NCBI RefSeq assembly: GCF_014466955.1 | Contig: NZ_AP023396.1 | Location: 5,580,001 to 5,644,000, forward strand | Reading direction: 5' to 3' | Length of the DNA stretch: 64,000 nt | DNA from: Nocardia wallacei | GTDB taxonomy: Bacteria; Actinomycetota; Actinomycetes; Mycobacteriales; Mycobacteriaceae | In this document: positions 26,118-39,260 of the stretch, piece by piece | Position numbering within the stretch: position 1 is the first letter of the stretch | Layout: each line of letters opens with the position of its first letter | Notes under the pieces: generated by a model | Seen by the model: the letters and a program-made list of their open reading frames with translations, nothing else | What the model was told of the DNA's origin: nothing | The model's database searches: none | Program-made: the position numbers and the translations under genes

Positions 26118-28643
26118 TCATCCCCGCGGGCGCAGCCGCACGGGACGCTGCCGGTACGCGGCCCGGACCCGGTCGGTCAGTTCCGCCGGAACATGTTCGA
26201 TGACAGCGGCTCTGGTGGCGGCCGGTAGTTTCCGGCGGATCGCCACCACCTGGGCGTCCACCGTCCGTACCGACGTGCCGCGCCGCACCGCGATGGCGCT
26301 GTTGGCCCAGCCCGCCGCCACCAGGACGGCGATCTCGCGTTCGGCCGCCGACAGGTCGTGCCAGCGGGAACCCTTCCCGGCAGCGGCGGGCGGATCCTCC
26401 CTCGGTTCTCCCGCGCGCAGGGTGCCCAGGAAATACCGCTGCAATTCGTTCAGTTCGGGACGCAACCGCGCGCCGCGACGAACCGCCGCCGCGTAGCCGT
26501 CCGGGCCCAGGACCGCCGTCGCCGTCGCGGCGGCGTGCCGGATCCCCCGCGCCACCAACGGCACCGCGTCGGTGTCGACGCCGATCGAACGGTGCAGTGT
26601 CGCGACACCACCCTGCAGGACGGCGATTTCGGTCGCGGCCGCGGTCAACTCCGCCGGGTCCGCGGTACCGTCCGCGCGCCGCTGCGCCAGATCGAGCGCC
26701 AGCGCCCCGGCGCAACAGTGCACGATCCATCCCGCGGTCCACGTATTGCCGGTTCCCACACGGTCTGTCAGCAGAGCGCGCCCCAGCTCGACCACGCCCC
26801 GGGGCCCGTCGCCCGCCGCCGCGGTCGCGGCGTCCAGCTCGGCCGCGGAAACCACCCAGCCCGCCACCGCCTCGAGGGCGCGGACCGGCCATCGCCGGCC
26901 GGGCGAGTCGTCCGCGGTGTCGAAATAGGCGCGCGCCAGCGCGAGGCACAGCTCGGCCCGCCGCGCACCGGTGTCGCGGCCCGCCGCGGCGAACTTGCGC
27001 ACCGCCCTGGCCAGCACCTCGATCGATCGCGGATCCTCGTGCAGCAGCAGTAGTTCCTGGCCGCGGGCGAATTCGAGCACGGCGGGCAACCCGATGTCGA
27101 ATGCCGCGGTGTCCCGCCATTTCCGGCGTACCCGCGGATCGGCCGAATGCACCGCGACGCACTCGTCGAGCAGCTGCCGGACGCGGTCGGGGCGGCCCTG
27201 CCACAGCGCGACGACGGCGAGCCGGGCGGTCGCGACGATCCGGAGTTCCGCGGGCACCCACGCGGTTCCGCGCGTCACGTCCAGCGCGCGCTCGGTGAGG
27301 CGGGCGACGGCACGGTTGGCGCCGGTGACGAACGGCACCCGCAGGGCCAGCAGGGTGGCGGCGCTGTCGAGCCCGACCGCCGCCTCCGCCGGGTCGGTGA
27401 GCCCGCTCTCGATGCCGAGCAGGATGTCGTCCCAGGACGAGCGGGCCCAGCGCAGCCAGTCCTCCTCGTCCGGGCCGTACCAGGCGGTCAGGCCCGCGAC
27501 GACCTTCTCCCGGTAGTAGCGGCGGTGGCGGAACAGCAGCCGGGCCTCGACCCCGTCGCGGCGGCGCAGCCGCTCCCGCGCGAAGACCCGCACACTCTGC
27601 GGCAGGTAGTACCGCACCGTCGTCTCGGTCATTCGCGCGCCCACCAGTGAGCAATCCACCAGCCGGTCGAGCCCGCGAAGCAGTTCGTCCGGCGGCAGTT
27701 CGGGATCGGCGCAGACCGCCACGATCGCCTCCGCCTCCGCGCCGCCGCCGCGGTCCTCGGCACCGGCCGGGTCGAAAGCCGCGAATACCGAGAACCTTTC
27801 GAGCAGCAGCCGCTCGGCGGGCGCGCACAGCTCGAACGACCACGCGATGACATCGGCGACGCTGCGATGGCGGTCCTCGATACCCGCGCGGACGCCGTGC
27901 GACCACCGCAGCCGCCGGTCCTCGCCGTCGCCGCCCAGCTCACGCAGCACGGCGGCCGGTGGCCGGTGCCGTAGGCGCGCGGCGGCCAGGCGGATGAACA
28001 GCGGATTGTCGTCCACCCGGCGGCAGATCCGCGCCACCAGCGCGCGATGCTCACGGTCGTCGGGTACGGGCCGCCCGGTCAATTCGGCGCGGCGGCGGAA
28101 CAATTCGGCCGCGTGCTCGACCGGCAGCGAGGGCAGCACGACCACGTACTCGTCGATCCAGCTCACCGGCTCCCGGCTGGTGGCCACGATGGTCAGCCCC
28201 GGCAGCGCGGCCAGTAGCGCGCTGATCAGCGGGCGCACTCCGGCCAGCACGTGCTCGCAGTTGTCCAGCACCAGCACCGTCCGCGGCGCGCCGACGGTGG
28301 TGAACGCCTCGAGCAGGCAGGTCCACGCCGGACGGCCCGCGATATCGGAACGCACGACCGACGCCACCATCTCCTCCGCGACGACCTCGGCGTCGGCGCC
28401 CGGAGGCAATCGGGCCAGCCGGATCCAGTGCACCGCCGCCCGGGTCGTCCCGCGGTACCGGCGCAGCGCCTCGGCCGCGAGCGTCGTCTTCCCGACACCG
28501 CCCGGCCCGACCAGGGTGATCATCCGGGTGGCGGACACGTCCAGCAGCTCGCCGAGCCGGTGCAGCTCGCCTCGCCTGCCCACGAATTCGCTTGCCGCCG
28601 AAGGGATCTCGTCTCGACGCGGCGCGGATGCGGCAGCGTTCAC
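26118..28643 (-). CDS. NB-ARC ATPase with C-terminal LuxR-type HTH, copy 2 (841 aa)
   Basis: STAND-class regulator. ATPase domain at residues 15-330: Walker A GPGGVGKTTLA (about 48), Walker B-like TVLVLDNCEHVL, sensor TIVATSREP, and RVDDNPLFIRLAAARLRHRP. A long helical middle region (350-740, TPR-like) follows, then a LuxR/GerE-type HTH (about 775-830: LSAAEREIAVLVAAGWANSAIAVRRGTSVRTVDAQVVAIRRKL). It probably activates transcription when the sensor region binds a ligand. GTG at 28643 overlaps the stop of the upstream paralogue (GTGA); the longer frame to 29129 lies inside that gene. Confidence 0.88.
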   Translation of the reverse strand: MNAAASAPRRDEIPSAASEFVGRRGELHRLGELLDVSATRMITLVGPGGVGKTTLAAEALRRYRGTTRAAVHWIRLARLPPGADAEVVAEEMVASVVRSDIAGRPAWTCLLEAFTTVGAPRTVLVLDNCEHVLAGVRPLISALLAALPGLTIVATSREPVSWIDEYVVVLPSLPVEHAAELFRRRAELTGRPVPDDREHRALVARICRRVDDNPLFIRLAAARLRHRPPAAVLRELGGDGEDRRLRWSHGVRAGIEDRHRSVADVIAWSFELCAPAERLLLERFSVFAAFDPAGAEDRGGGAEAEAIVAVCADPELPPDELLRGLDRLVDCSLVGARMTETTVRYYLPQSVRVFARERLRRRDGVEARLLFRHRRYYREKVVAGLTAWYGPDEEDWLRWARSSWDDILLGIESGLTDPAEAAVGLDSAATLLALRVPFVTGANRAVARLTERALDVTRGTAWVPAELRIVATARLAVVALWQGRPDRVRQLLDECVAVHSADPRVRRKWRDTAAFDIGLPAVLEFARGQELLLLHEDPRSIEVLARAVRKFAAAGRDTGARRAELCLALARAYFDTADDSPGRRWPVRALEAVAGWVVSAAELDAATAAAGDGPRGVVELGRALLTDRVGTGNTWTAGWIVHCCAGALALDLAQRRADGTADPAELTAAATEIAVLQGGVATLHRSIGVDTDAVPLVARGIRHAAATATAVLGPDGYAAAVRRGARLRPELNELQRYFLGTLRAGEPREDPPAAAGKGSRWHDLSAAEREIAVLVAAGWANSAIAVRRGTSVRTVDAQVVAIRRKLPAATRAAVIEHVPAELTDRVRAAYRQRPVRLRPRG

Positions 28644-31087
28644 GGCCGGTCCACCGGTCGGCGCGGCGCGCGGCGGGGCCGGCGCCCGGCCTCCCGTCGC
28701 ACGGCGTCGGCCAGCTCGCCCGGGATGTGCTGGATGATCTCCTTGCGCGACGGGGTCAGCAACTTCTGCCGGATGCTCGCGACCTGCGCGTCGACGGTGC
28801 GTACCGAACTGCGGCGCTTGCCCGCGATCGCGCTGTTGGACCACCCGGCCGCGGCGAGCACCGCCACCTCCCGCTCGGCCCGCGACAGCGTGTCCCACCG
28901 CCTGGGCACCGACGCGGGCTCGGCGCCTTCGGAACTCGGGTCGTCGGGCGCGCGGTCCAGCACGTACCGCCGCAGCGTGTCGAAGTCCGGTGAGACAGCG
29001 GCCCCTTCGTCGCGCGCCGCCGCGTAGGCCCGTTCCCCGATCACCACCACCGACAGGTCCGCGGCCCGCTGCAATTCGGTGGTGATCAACGGAACCGTCT
29101 CGATCACCGTGCCCGTGGCGCGCACGCACGACCGGAACGCGCCCACCAGCCGGGCCATCTCGGTGGCCGCGGCCGTCCGCACGGGCTCGTCACCGGCCAC
29201 CGACGCCTCCAGGACCGTGCGCGCCGCGACCATGATCCGGGCCCCGATCGCCCAGCTCACCGTCCAGACGTCACCGTCGATGAGGTGCTCGGTCAGGACG
29301 CTGCGCGACATCGCGGCGGCCTCGGTGAGGTCGCCGTGAGCGACCAGGGCGACCGCGCGGGCCAGCCGGGCCCACCCCCGGGACAACTGCGAACCGCTCG
29401 CCGTCGAATGCTCGAGGATCCGCGCGGTGGTGTCCAGCGCCACCTGCCGCTCCCCCACGAAAGCCGCGGCGAGTGCGACGAATACGCCGCTGAGTTCCTC
29501 CCCGACCAGGTCACCGGCAGCGGCGCCCTTGCGGCGGGCCCGCTCCAGCACCGCGATGGCGCGCGCATCGGCGTGCACGAGCATCAGTTCCAGTCCGCGG
29601 ATCCATTCCACCGGCGCGGGTAATCCGAGATCCCGCTCGGCGTGGTCCCGCCAGGTGGGGACGGCCGCGGCCGGCAGGCAGGTGGCGGCGCACTCGTCGA
29701 GCAGGCGCGCGGCGTCCTCGATTCGCCCCTGCCACATGGCGACCCACGCGAGCAGGGCCATCGCCCGCACGCGCAGCTCGTCCGGACGCGGGTCGGCCGC
29801 GCGGGTCGCCTCGACGGCGAGGGCGGTGAGCCGGGCGAAGGCCGGGCCGCCGTGCGTGGCGAAGGGGATCCACATCGACAGCAGCGCGGCCGCCGTCTCC
29901 AGCGCCACCACCGCCTCGTCCGGGGCCGACAGGCCCGTCTCGATCGCGAGCAGGATGTTGTCCCAGCTCGAATGCACCCGGTCGTGCCGGTCCTGCGCCT
30001 CGGGTGTATTCCAGATCGATTGCCCCGCAACGACTTTGTCCCGGAAGTAGCGGCGGTGCCGGGCCGCGGTCGCGGCGGCGTCGACCCGGCCGCGCAGGCG
30101 GTCGTAGGCGAACACCCGCACGCTCTCCACCAGGTACCAGCGCACCGCCGTGGCGGTGTGGTGCTCGGACAACAGTGATCGCTCGGCCAGCTGTTCCAGC
30201 AGCGGTTCGATCGTGTCGGCCGGGAGGGTCGCGTCGGCACACACCGCCAGTACCGCGTCGAGGTCGATGCCGTTGCGCAGCGACCGCTCGTCGTCGGTTT
30301 CGCAACCGGCGGCGAAGACCGACAGCCGTTCGAGCAGGAGCTGTTCCGCGGGCTCGCACAACTGATAAGACCACGCGATCACGTCGTAGACGCCTCGATG
30401 GCGCGGCTCGGCGCCGGCGCGGGCGCCGTGGCGCCACTGCAGGCGCTTGTCGTCGGCGTCGCCGGTGAGTTCGCGCAGCACCATGGCGGGGGGCCGCTGC
30501 CGCAGCCGGGCCGCGGCCAGCCGGATGAACAGCGGATTGTGGTCGACGTGGCGGCAGATCTGCCCGACGATGTGGAGCAGGGCGGGATCGTCGCCGATCG
30601 GCCGCCCGGTGAGTTCGGCGCGACGGCGGAACAGCGCGACGGAGTGCGCCGCCGCGAGCGGGGGCACCGGCACGATGTGCTCGTCGACCCACCCGAGCGG
30701 CTCCCGGCTGGTGGCCAGGATCGTCAGGTCCGGCGTCCGGCGCAGCAGGTCGGCGACGATGCGGCCGACCGCCGCCAGCACATGCTCGCAATTGTCCAGT
30801 ACGAGCACTTTTCGAGCGGTGTCGACGCGGATCGCGGACCGGATCAGATCCTCGGTCACCGATTCGGGGCCCAGTTCGGCGAGGCCGACCCAGGACACCG
30901 GCACGTGCGCGCCGCGCAGCACCTCGGCCGCGAGCCTGGTCTTGCCGATACCGCCCGGGCCGATCAGCGTGACCAGCCGCGCGCCGCCGTCCAGCAGCGA
31001 CCTCACACGCTCGACGTCCGCCCGGCGGCCGACGAATTCGCTGGTGGTAGCTGGGAGGACCGTGCCAGGTACCGGTACCACAGACAT
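28640..31087 (-). CDS. NB-ARC ATPase with C-terminal LuxR-type HTH, copy 1 (815 aa)
   Basis: Same architecture and clear paralogue of the next gene: Walker A LIGPGGIGKTRLA (about 43), KVLVLDNCEHVLAAVG, TILATSREPLGWVDEH, HVDHNPLFIRLAAARLRQRPPAMVL, and the HTH LSRAEREVAVLAAAGWSNSAIAGKRRSSVRTVDAQVASIRQKL near residue 760. The two share most landmarks but differ in the middle region, suggesting a tandem duplication with divergence of the sensing part. No ribosome site precedes the ATG; TAAGTT about 12 bp upstream could be a -10 box of a leaderless message. Confidence 0.88.
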   Translation of the reverse strand: MSVVPVPGTVLPATTSEFVGRRADVERVRSLLDGGARLVTLIGPGGIGKTRLAAEVLRGAHVPVSWVGLAELGPESVTEDLIRSAIRVDTARKVLVLDNCEHVLAAVGRIVADLLRRTPDLTILATSREPLGWVDEHIVPVPPLAAAHSVALFRRRAELTGRPIGDDPALLHIVGQICRHVDHNPLFIRLAAARLRQRPPAMVLRELTGDADDKRLQWRHGARAGAEPRHRGVYDVIAWSYQLCEPAEQLLLERLSVFAAGCETDDERSLRNGIDLDAVLAVCADATLPADTIEPLLEQLAERSLLSEHHTATAVRWYLVESVRVFAYDRLRGRVDAAATAARHRRYFRDKVVAGQSIWNTPEAQDRHDRVHSSWDNILLAIETGLSAPDEAVVALETAAALLSMWIPFATHGGPAFARLTALAVEATRAADPRPDELRVRAMALLAWVAMWQGRIEDAARLLDECAATCLPAAAVPTWRDHAERDLGLPAPVEWIRGLELMLVHADARAIAVLERARRKGAAAGDLVGEELSGVFVALAAAFVGERQVALDTTARILEHSTASGSQLSRGWARLARAVALVAHGDLTEAAAMSRSVLTEHLIDGDVWTVSWAIGARIMVAARTVLEASVAGDEPVRTAAATEMARLVGAFRSCVRATGTVIETVPLITTELQRAADLSVVVIGERAYAAARDEGAAVSPDFDTLRRYVLDRAPDDPSSEGAEPASVPRRWDTLSRAEREVAVLAAAGWSNSAIAGKRRSSVRTVDAQVASIRQKLLTPSRKEIIQHIPGELADAVRREAGRRPRRAPRRPVDRP

Positions 31088-31195
31088 AATGAGGGAAACT
31101 TAACCTACTCGGCTCGGGCTCGTCGCGGCTTTTCGGTTCTTCCGTACCAGGTCACGCCCGTGACCGAGGCTGCGCCCCTACGCTTTTGGGCCCGG

Positions 31196-31774
31196 TCAGC
31201 GCGGCGCGGGAGCCGATTGCTGGTAGTGCACCTGCACGACCGCGCTGTCGAAGGTCATCACATCGACCAACTGCAGTCCGGCCCGGTCCAGCGCCGACGG
31301 GAACAGCGGAACGCCGCCACCGAGCAGCAACGGGTGCACGAACAGCCGGTACTCGTCGATCAGGTCGTGCTCCATGAACAGCGTGGCGGTCTGGAGGCCG
31401 CCGAACAGCACCATGTCGCAGTCCGGCCGCGCCCGCAGCGCCGCGACCTCCTCGACGATCGAGTCGGCCACGATGCGAGTGTCCCAGCCCGCCGCGCGCA
31501 GCGTGCGGGAGAAGACGAGCTTCGGTGTGGTCTTCCAGCAGCGCGCGAAATCCACATAGAACGGCGAGATCGCCGGATCCGCGTCCGCTGTGGGCCAGAA
31601 CGACGTCATGATCTCGAATGTCTTGCGCCCGTAGAGAAACAGATCGGCCGCCCGCAGCTCGTCGAGGAACGAGGCGCACAGTTCCTCGTCCACCACCGGC
31701 CAGTGAATCTGCTGGTCGGGGCCCTCCGCGAAACCGTCGAGTGACATCTGCATCCAGAGCGTCACGCTTCCCAT
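31196..31774 (-). CDS. Dihydrofolate reductase-like RibD C-terminal domain protein (192 aa)
   Basis: Member of the YyaP/RibD_C group: MGSVTLWMQMSLDGFAEGPD at the start, FLYGRKTFEIMTSFW in the nucleotide-binding core, and CDMVLFGGLQTATLFMEHDLIDEYRLFVHPLLLGGGVPLF, the family signature. Probably an NAD(P)H- or F420-dependent reductase of unknown substrate, not a housekeeping DHFR. I start at 31774 rather than 31825 because the extra residues are not family-like. An ACCTA-AG-TAGGT inverted repeat lies at 31860-31871 upstream. Confidence 0.85.
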   Translation of the reverse strand: MGSVTLWMQMSLDGFAEGPDQQIHWPVVDEELCASFLDELRAADLFLYGRKTFEIMTSFWPTADADPAISPFYVDFARCWKTTPKLVFSRTLRAAGWDTRIVADSIVEEVAALRARPDCDMVLFGGLQTATLFMEHDLIDEYRLFVHPLLLGGGVPLFPSALDRAGLQLVDVMTFDSAVVQVHYQQSAPAPR

Positions 31775-31891
31775 CACATACCCATCTGCGCGTCGGTGTG
31801 AAAGTGGGATTTTGGGCACAATCACAGTCGACGCGCATCGGTAGTTCTGGATGGAATATACCTAAGTAGGTCCGCTCCGGCCGGTTTCGCC

Positions 31892-32440
31892 TCAGAGCAG
31901 CGAACCCTCCCGGCAGGATCCCGACGAGCGCCAGGTCGGCTCCGGACGCGCGCCGTCGAAGCGCCACTGCGAGACCGGACCGGCTGCGCGCCAATACAGT
32001 CCGCCGCCCACCGGCACCGCCTCGTAGACGTCCTCGGTGCCTTCGATCAACTGGTCGCCGACGCAGTAGTCGGTGTAGGAGGTGCCGGGCTGGCGCGCAC
32101 CGGGGCTGAACCGGCCCGCCGGGTTGGACCCGGCACCCGGATTGCTCACGGTGCTCGCCTGATTCGCGATGCCGCCGCGGTTCCACCGCGGCCCGCCGAG
32201 CAGGTCGGTGCCGCAGGTGAACGCCCAGCCGCCGGCATAGACGGTCTGGCCCTGCGGATGCAGCTCACCCGCCCACAGGCACGGCGCGGTCGACTGCGCG
32301 GTCGCGGTGGCCGGCACACCGAAACCGAGAGCGAGGCCGAGGCCCGCCGCGGTCGCCGCAGCCGCGGCACCGGCCGCCCTGATCAGGGCGGTGCGCCCCG
32401 GCCGCGTCGGGATGCTGCGCAGTTCAGTGGTGGTGGTCAT
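31892..32440 (-). CDS. Secreted protein of unknown function (182 aa)
   Basis: An N-terminal signal peptide is clear: basic TRPGRTALIRAAG, hydrophobic AAAAATAAGLGLALGFGV, cleavage near ATATAQS. The mature part has four cysteines (CLWAGELH, FTCGTD, DYCVGDQ, SGSCREG), likely two disulfides, and a repeated WRAAGPVSQWRFDG pattern. No family recognised. Start MTTTTELRS at 32440 has GGAG upstream; METTPMTTTT at 32455 is an alternative. Its promoter shares an operator-like element with the amino-acid permease at 39.1 kb. Confidence 0.75.
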   Translation of the reverse strand: MTTTTELRSIPTRPGRTALIRAAGAAAAATAAGLGLALGFGVPATATAQSTAPCLWAGELHPQGQTVYAGGWAFTCGTDLLGGPRWNRGGIANQASTVSNPGAGSNPAGRFSPGARQPGTSYTDYCVGDQLIEGTEDVYEAVPVGGGLYWRAAGPVSQWRFDGARPEPTWRSSGSCREGSLL

Positions 32441-32498
32441 CGGCGTGGTCTCCATTCGCCAGTCCAGCGGTCGACATCGACTCATCGACACACGAGTG

Positions 32499-32521
32499 AA
32501 TGTACCGTTAGTTGACGGCAC
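32499..32521 (-). promoter_or_regulatory. Promoter with GTGCCGT-N6-ACGGTAC inverted repeat (secreted protein)
   Basis: On the minus strand GTGCCGT-N6-ACGGTACATT is present; TACATT (32499-32504) fits a -10 box. The two 7-bp arms match in 6 positions. The identical element at the same spacing lies in the permease promoter (39093-39115). A shared repressor or activator is the simplest explanation. Confidence 0.6.
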
Positions 32522-32739
32522 ATAGCGCATGGCTCATTACCAGTCGTGGGAACAGGGCTCCGAGCGGCTGCGGACTTCACCAGCACCCCCGTTCCCATCG
32601 GCGGGAAGTGTGGTGACGGTCGGCCGGGCATCTCCGTTTATGCTGCGAGGGCACCACCGATCAGGGCGTCGGCGGACGAAATCATCCAGTACTGGAACGA
32701 ATTACGGAGAACACGCCATGGCGCGGCGGAAGGTGAGCG

Positions 32740-33726
32740 ATGCCTCCTAAAGAGATTACGCTGACGCCGCCAGCCGAAGCCCCGGTACTGGCCTCTTACA
32801 CGTCACATACCCAGACGGTTTTGAACAAGTTGCTCAAGGCCCTCGGTGACGGCACCGCGGACACGATCACGATCCAGAAGCTGGACGACCTCGATCAGGC
32901 CGAGGACATCACCGGCGAGATGGCCACGCAGCTCAATCAGGATCAGAGCAAGAAACAGGACTATCTCACCCGGCTCAACGACCTGGACACCAATATCGCC
33001 GACATCGCGAAGAAGTCGGCCGGTGTCTCGAATACCGCGGTCAGCGAGGTCGAAGAACTCGGCACCGAAGTCCAGGGCATCCTCGACGCGGTCCCCGACA
33101 AGCCCGATCTGCCTCGGCAGTTTCTCGCCATCAGCGCCATCGACAAGGCCGTCGGTGACAGCGAGCAGTCGGTCACGAATGCCCACCAATGGCTGACCGA
33201 ACAATCGGTCAACATTCCCGGGTACGACGGGCCCGGCAGTGGCCCGGTATCGACTCCCCGGGTGCCGCACAACAACTCCGGCAGCTACGACAGCAGCTAC
33301 ACCGACCGGGTGAGCAGCGTGTCGGGCAGCACCGCTCGGAATGTACTCAGCGAAGAGCAGGTGCGGGCGCACATCAAGGAAGCCCTGAAGGCCCTCGGAA
33401 TCACCGATCCGGTCGCGATCCAGAATTGGACGGAGGGTTATATGACCCTCATCAAACGCGAATCGGGCTTCAATGCCGGCGCGATAAACCTCAACGACTC
33501 GAATGCCGCGGCGGGTCATCCTTCGCAGGGCCTGACGCAGACCATTCCGTCCACTTTCGAGGCATACCACGTGGCAGGCACGTCGAATGTCATCACCGAT
33601 CCCACCGCGAATATCGCGGCCAGCATGAACTACGTGATGCACAGGTACGACGTTTCCCGCGACGGTTCGAACCTCGCTGCCAATGTGCAGCAGGCCAATC
33701 CGAACGCCTCACCGAAGGGCTACTGA
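32740..33726 (+). CDS. Lytic transglycosylase without signal peptide (328 aa)
   Basis: Residues about 215-320 are a lysozyme-like SLT domain: LIKRESGFNAGAINLNDSNAAAGHPSQGLTQTIPSTFEAYHV holds the catalytic Glu (ESGFN) and the GLxQxxPSTF motif. It would cleave peptidoglycan outside the membrane, yet the N-terminus (MPPKEITLTPPAEAPVLASYTSHTQ) has no signal peptide; residues 10-150 are a long helical region resembling WXG100-type hairpins, so export through an ESX system is possible. GGAAGG precedes the ATG. A 10-codon ORF (32718-32750) with GGAG overlaps the start. Convergent with the MerR gene. Confidence 0.85.
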   Translation: MPPKEITLTPPAEAPVLASYTSHTQTVLNKLLKALGDGTADTITIQKLDDLDQAEDITGEMATQLNQDQSKKQDYLTRLNDLDTNIADIAKKSAGVSNTAVSEVEELGTEVQGILDAVPDKPDLPRQFLAISAIDKAVGDSEQSVTNAHQWLTEQSVNIPGYDGPGSGPVSTPRVPHNNSGSYDSSYTDRVSSVSGSTARNVLSEEQVRAHIKEALKALGITDPVAIQNWTEGYMTLIKRESGFNAGAINLNDSNAAAGHPSQGLTQTIPSTFEAYHVAGTSNVITDPTANIAASMNYVMHRYDVSRDGSNLAANVQQANPNASPKGY

Positions 33727-33741
33727 TCGGCGGCAGCCGTT

Positions 33742-34473
33742 TCAGGCGCCGGGTAGCACCTCGGCCAGTTCCCTGTCCTGGTCCAGATATTGCGCCACCG
33801 AGCGGCTGATGAGTTCGCCCGCTGCCTGTTCCGGGCCGACGCGGGTGGCCGACAGGCCCGACACCAGCTTCGCCAGATCGGTCGCTCCGCCCTCGGACCG
33901 GCGGAACTCGGCCCAGGAGGTGCGTTCGAACAGGTCGACGAACCGCCGGGCGATGCGCTCGCAGTCCGACCGCAAACGCTCCAGCTCGTCGATGATCGCG
34001 TCGTCGGGCACGCCCGCCGCGGCGAAGCGCTCGGCGACATCGAGCAATTTGTGGTTTCGGACCCGGTAGGTCGCGGCGTCCACCGGCTCGTAGACACCCA
34101 GCGCGACCACCCGCGAAAGCCCCTGCGGCACCGAGCTGTAACGCTGTTCGAGTTCGGTCGCGGTGAGCGTCTCGCCCGGCGGCTCCGCCGGGACCGGGCC
34201 CGCGACCTCGCCGACGCCGAGGATGTCGCCGAGATCGTCGCCGCGGTCCCAGGCCTCAAGCAACTCCTTGATGCCGTTGAGTTTGATCCCCCGATTCAAC
34301 AACCGACTGATCACCCGGACCCGGTTCAGATGATCCGGCCCGTAGAAACCCGTCCGCCCCTTCACCTGGGGCGGCGGCAACACCCCCCGCTCGTGATACA
34401 CCCGCAGGCTGCGCACGGTCGTACCGGCGGCACGCGCCAGCTCATCGATCGTGTACTCGGTACCGGCTGTCAT
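33742..34473 (-). CDS. MerR family transcriptional regulator (243 aa)
   Basis: N-terminal MerR winged helix: YTIDELARAAGTTVRSLRVYHERGVLPPPQVKGRTGFYGPDHLNRVRVISRLLNRGIKLNGIKELLEAW (residues 7-75). The C-terminal 150 residues are helical and lack cysteine ligands, so it senses an organic signal or interacts with a protein. Convergent with the transglycosylase 15 bp away, divergent from the DUF1707 gene. ATG at 34473. Confidence 0.9.
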   Translation of the reverse strand: MTAGTEYTIDELARAAGTTVRSLRVYHERGVLPPPQVKGRTGFYGPDHLNRVRVISRLLNRGIKLNGIKELLEAWDRGDDLGDILGVGEVAGPVPAEPPGETLTATELEQRYSSVPQGLSRVVALGVYEPVDAATYRVRNHKLLDVAERFAAAGVPDDAIIDELERLRSDCERIARRFVDLFERTSWAEFRRSEGGATDLAKLVSGLSATRVGPEQAAGELISRSVAQYLDQDRELAEVLPGA

Positions 34474-34607
34474 ACCTCAAGGAAACCACACCGAAACAAC
34501 GCGGAGCGTCGCAGCAGGCCGTGCCGATCACCGGCATCGGGATTTCTTCCCTGCGATGGTTATTCGGATAATTCGGGAGAAAACGAGTCCGAGCTATCCT
34601 GCACGGC

Positions 34608-34961
34608 ATGACAGAAATTCCGGATTCCCGCCTCATGGCGGCCGACCGGGAACGCGCGCTACGGGAACTGTCCGAACAACTCGGCGCGGGCCGACTGTCG
34701 CTGACGGAATACGACGAACGCAGTGCGCTCGCGGCGTCCGCCACGACCAAGGCGGAACTGGCCGAACTGTTCATCGACCTGCCCGTGGCGGCACAGGCGC
34801 CGCCCCCGCCGGGCGACACCACCCTTCCCAGAATGGCGACCCTCGCGCTCGTCGTGGTGGTGTTCGCCGTCGTCTGCGCCTTCGTCACGGGCAACTGGTG
34901 GTGGTTGCTGTTGTTCGCCGCGTTGCCGGTGATCGTCGTGACCGGGCTGCGCTCGCGCTGA
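34608..34961 (+). CDS. DUF1707 (SHOCT-like) membrane protein (117 aa)
   Basis: The N-terminal DUF1707 domain is clear: DSRLMAADRERALRELSEQLGAGRLSLTEYDERSALAASATTKAELAELFIDLP (residues 5-60). A proline-rich linker and two hydrophobic segments (LALVVVVFAVVCAFV and WWWLLLFAALPVIVVTGL) follow, giving a small protein anchored by a helical hairpin with the domain in the cytosol. Function unknown; common in actinobacteria. Its stop lies 3 bp from the convergent pknG stop. Confidence 0.85.
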   Translation: MTEIPDSRLMAADRERALRELSEQLGAGRLSLTEYDERSALAASATTKAELAELFIDLPVAAQAPPPPGDTTLPRMATLALVVVVFAVVCAFVTGNWWWLLLFAALPVIVVTGLRSR

Positions 34962-34964
34962 CGA

Positions 34965-39054
<4,090 letters not shown>

Positions 39055-39092
39055 CGTGCGGGCCTTCCCGTGACGCGGGTCATACCTTCGTC

Positions 39093-39121
39093 AATGTACC
39101 GTCGAACAACGGCACTATCAA
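39093..39121 (-). promoter_or_regulatory. Permease promoter with operator inside the spacer
   Basis: On the minus strand TTGATA (39116-39121) and TACATT (39093-39098) are 17 bp apart. The spacer starts with GTGCCGT and, after 6 bp, runs into ACGGTACATT, a 7-6-7 inverted repeat with one mismatch that overlaps the -10 box. A protein bound here would block polymerase. Confidence 0.7.
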
Positions 39122-39132
39122 TAAGGAGACAC

Positions 39133-39164
39133 TGTTTCGGGCACATCGCAATGTGTCTGAAACA
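39133..39164. promoter_or_regulatory. 32-bp inverted repeat upstream of the permease
   Basis: TGTTTCGGGCACAT (39133-39146) and ATGTGTCTGAAACA (39151-39164) pair at 12 of 14 positions around a 4-bp spacer. It lies just upstream of the -35 box, between the permease and the divergent SPFH gene, so it may serve either. Confidence 0.7.
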
Positions 39165-39260
39165 CAACGCATCCGGTGCCGCGTCACCGCTGGTCGGCGC
39201 GTTGAGCGGACCGTCACACAGCGGTACGCTGGCTATTGATTCGCCTGATGGAGCGTAGTT

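Noticed and set aside
32718..32750. 10-codon ORF overlapping the transglycosylase start
   Set aside because: A GGAG precedes it, but it is too short and single to call; mentioned under the transglycosylase only.
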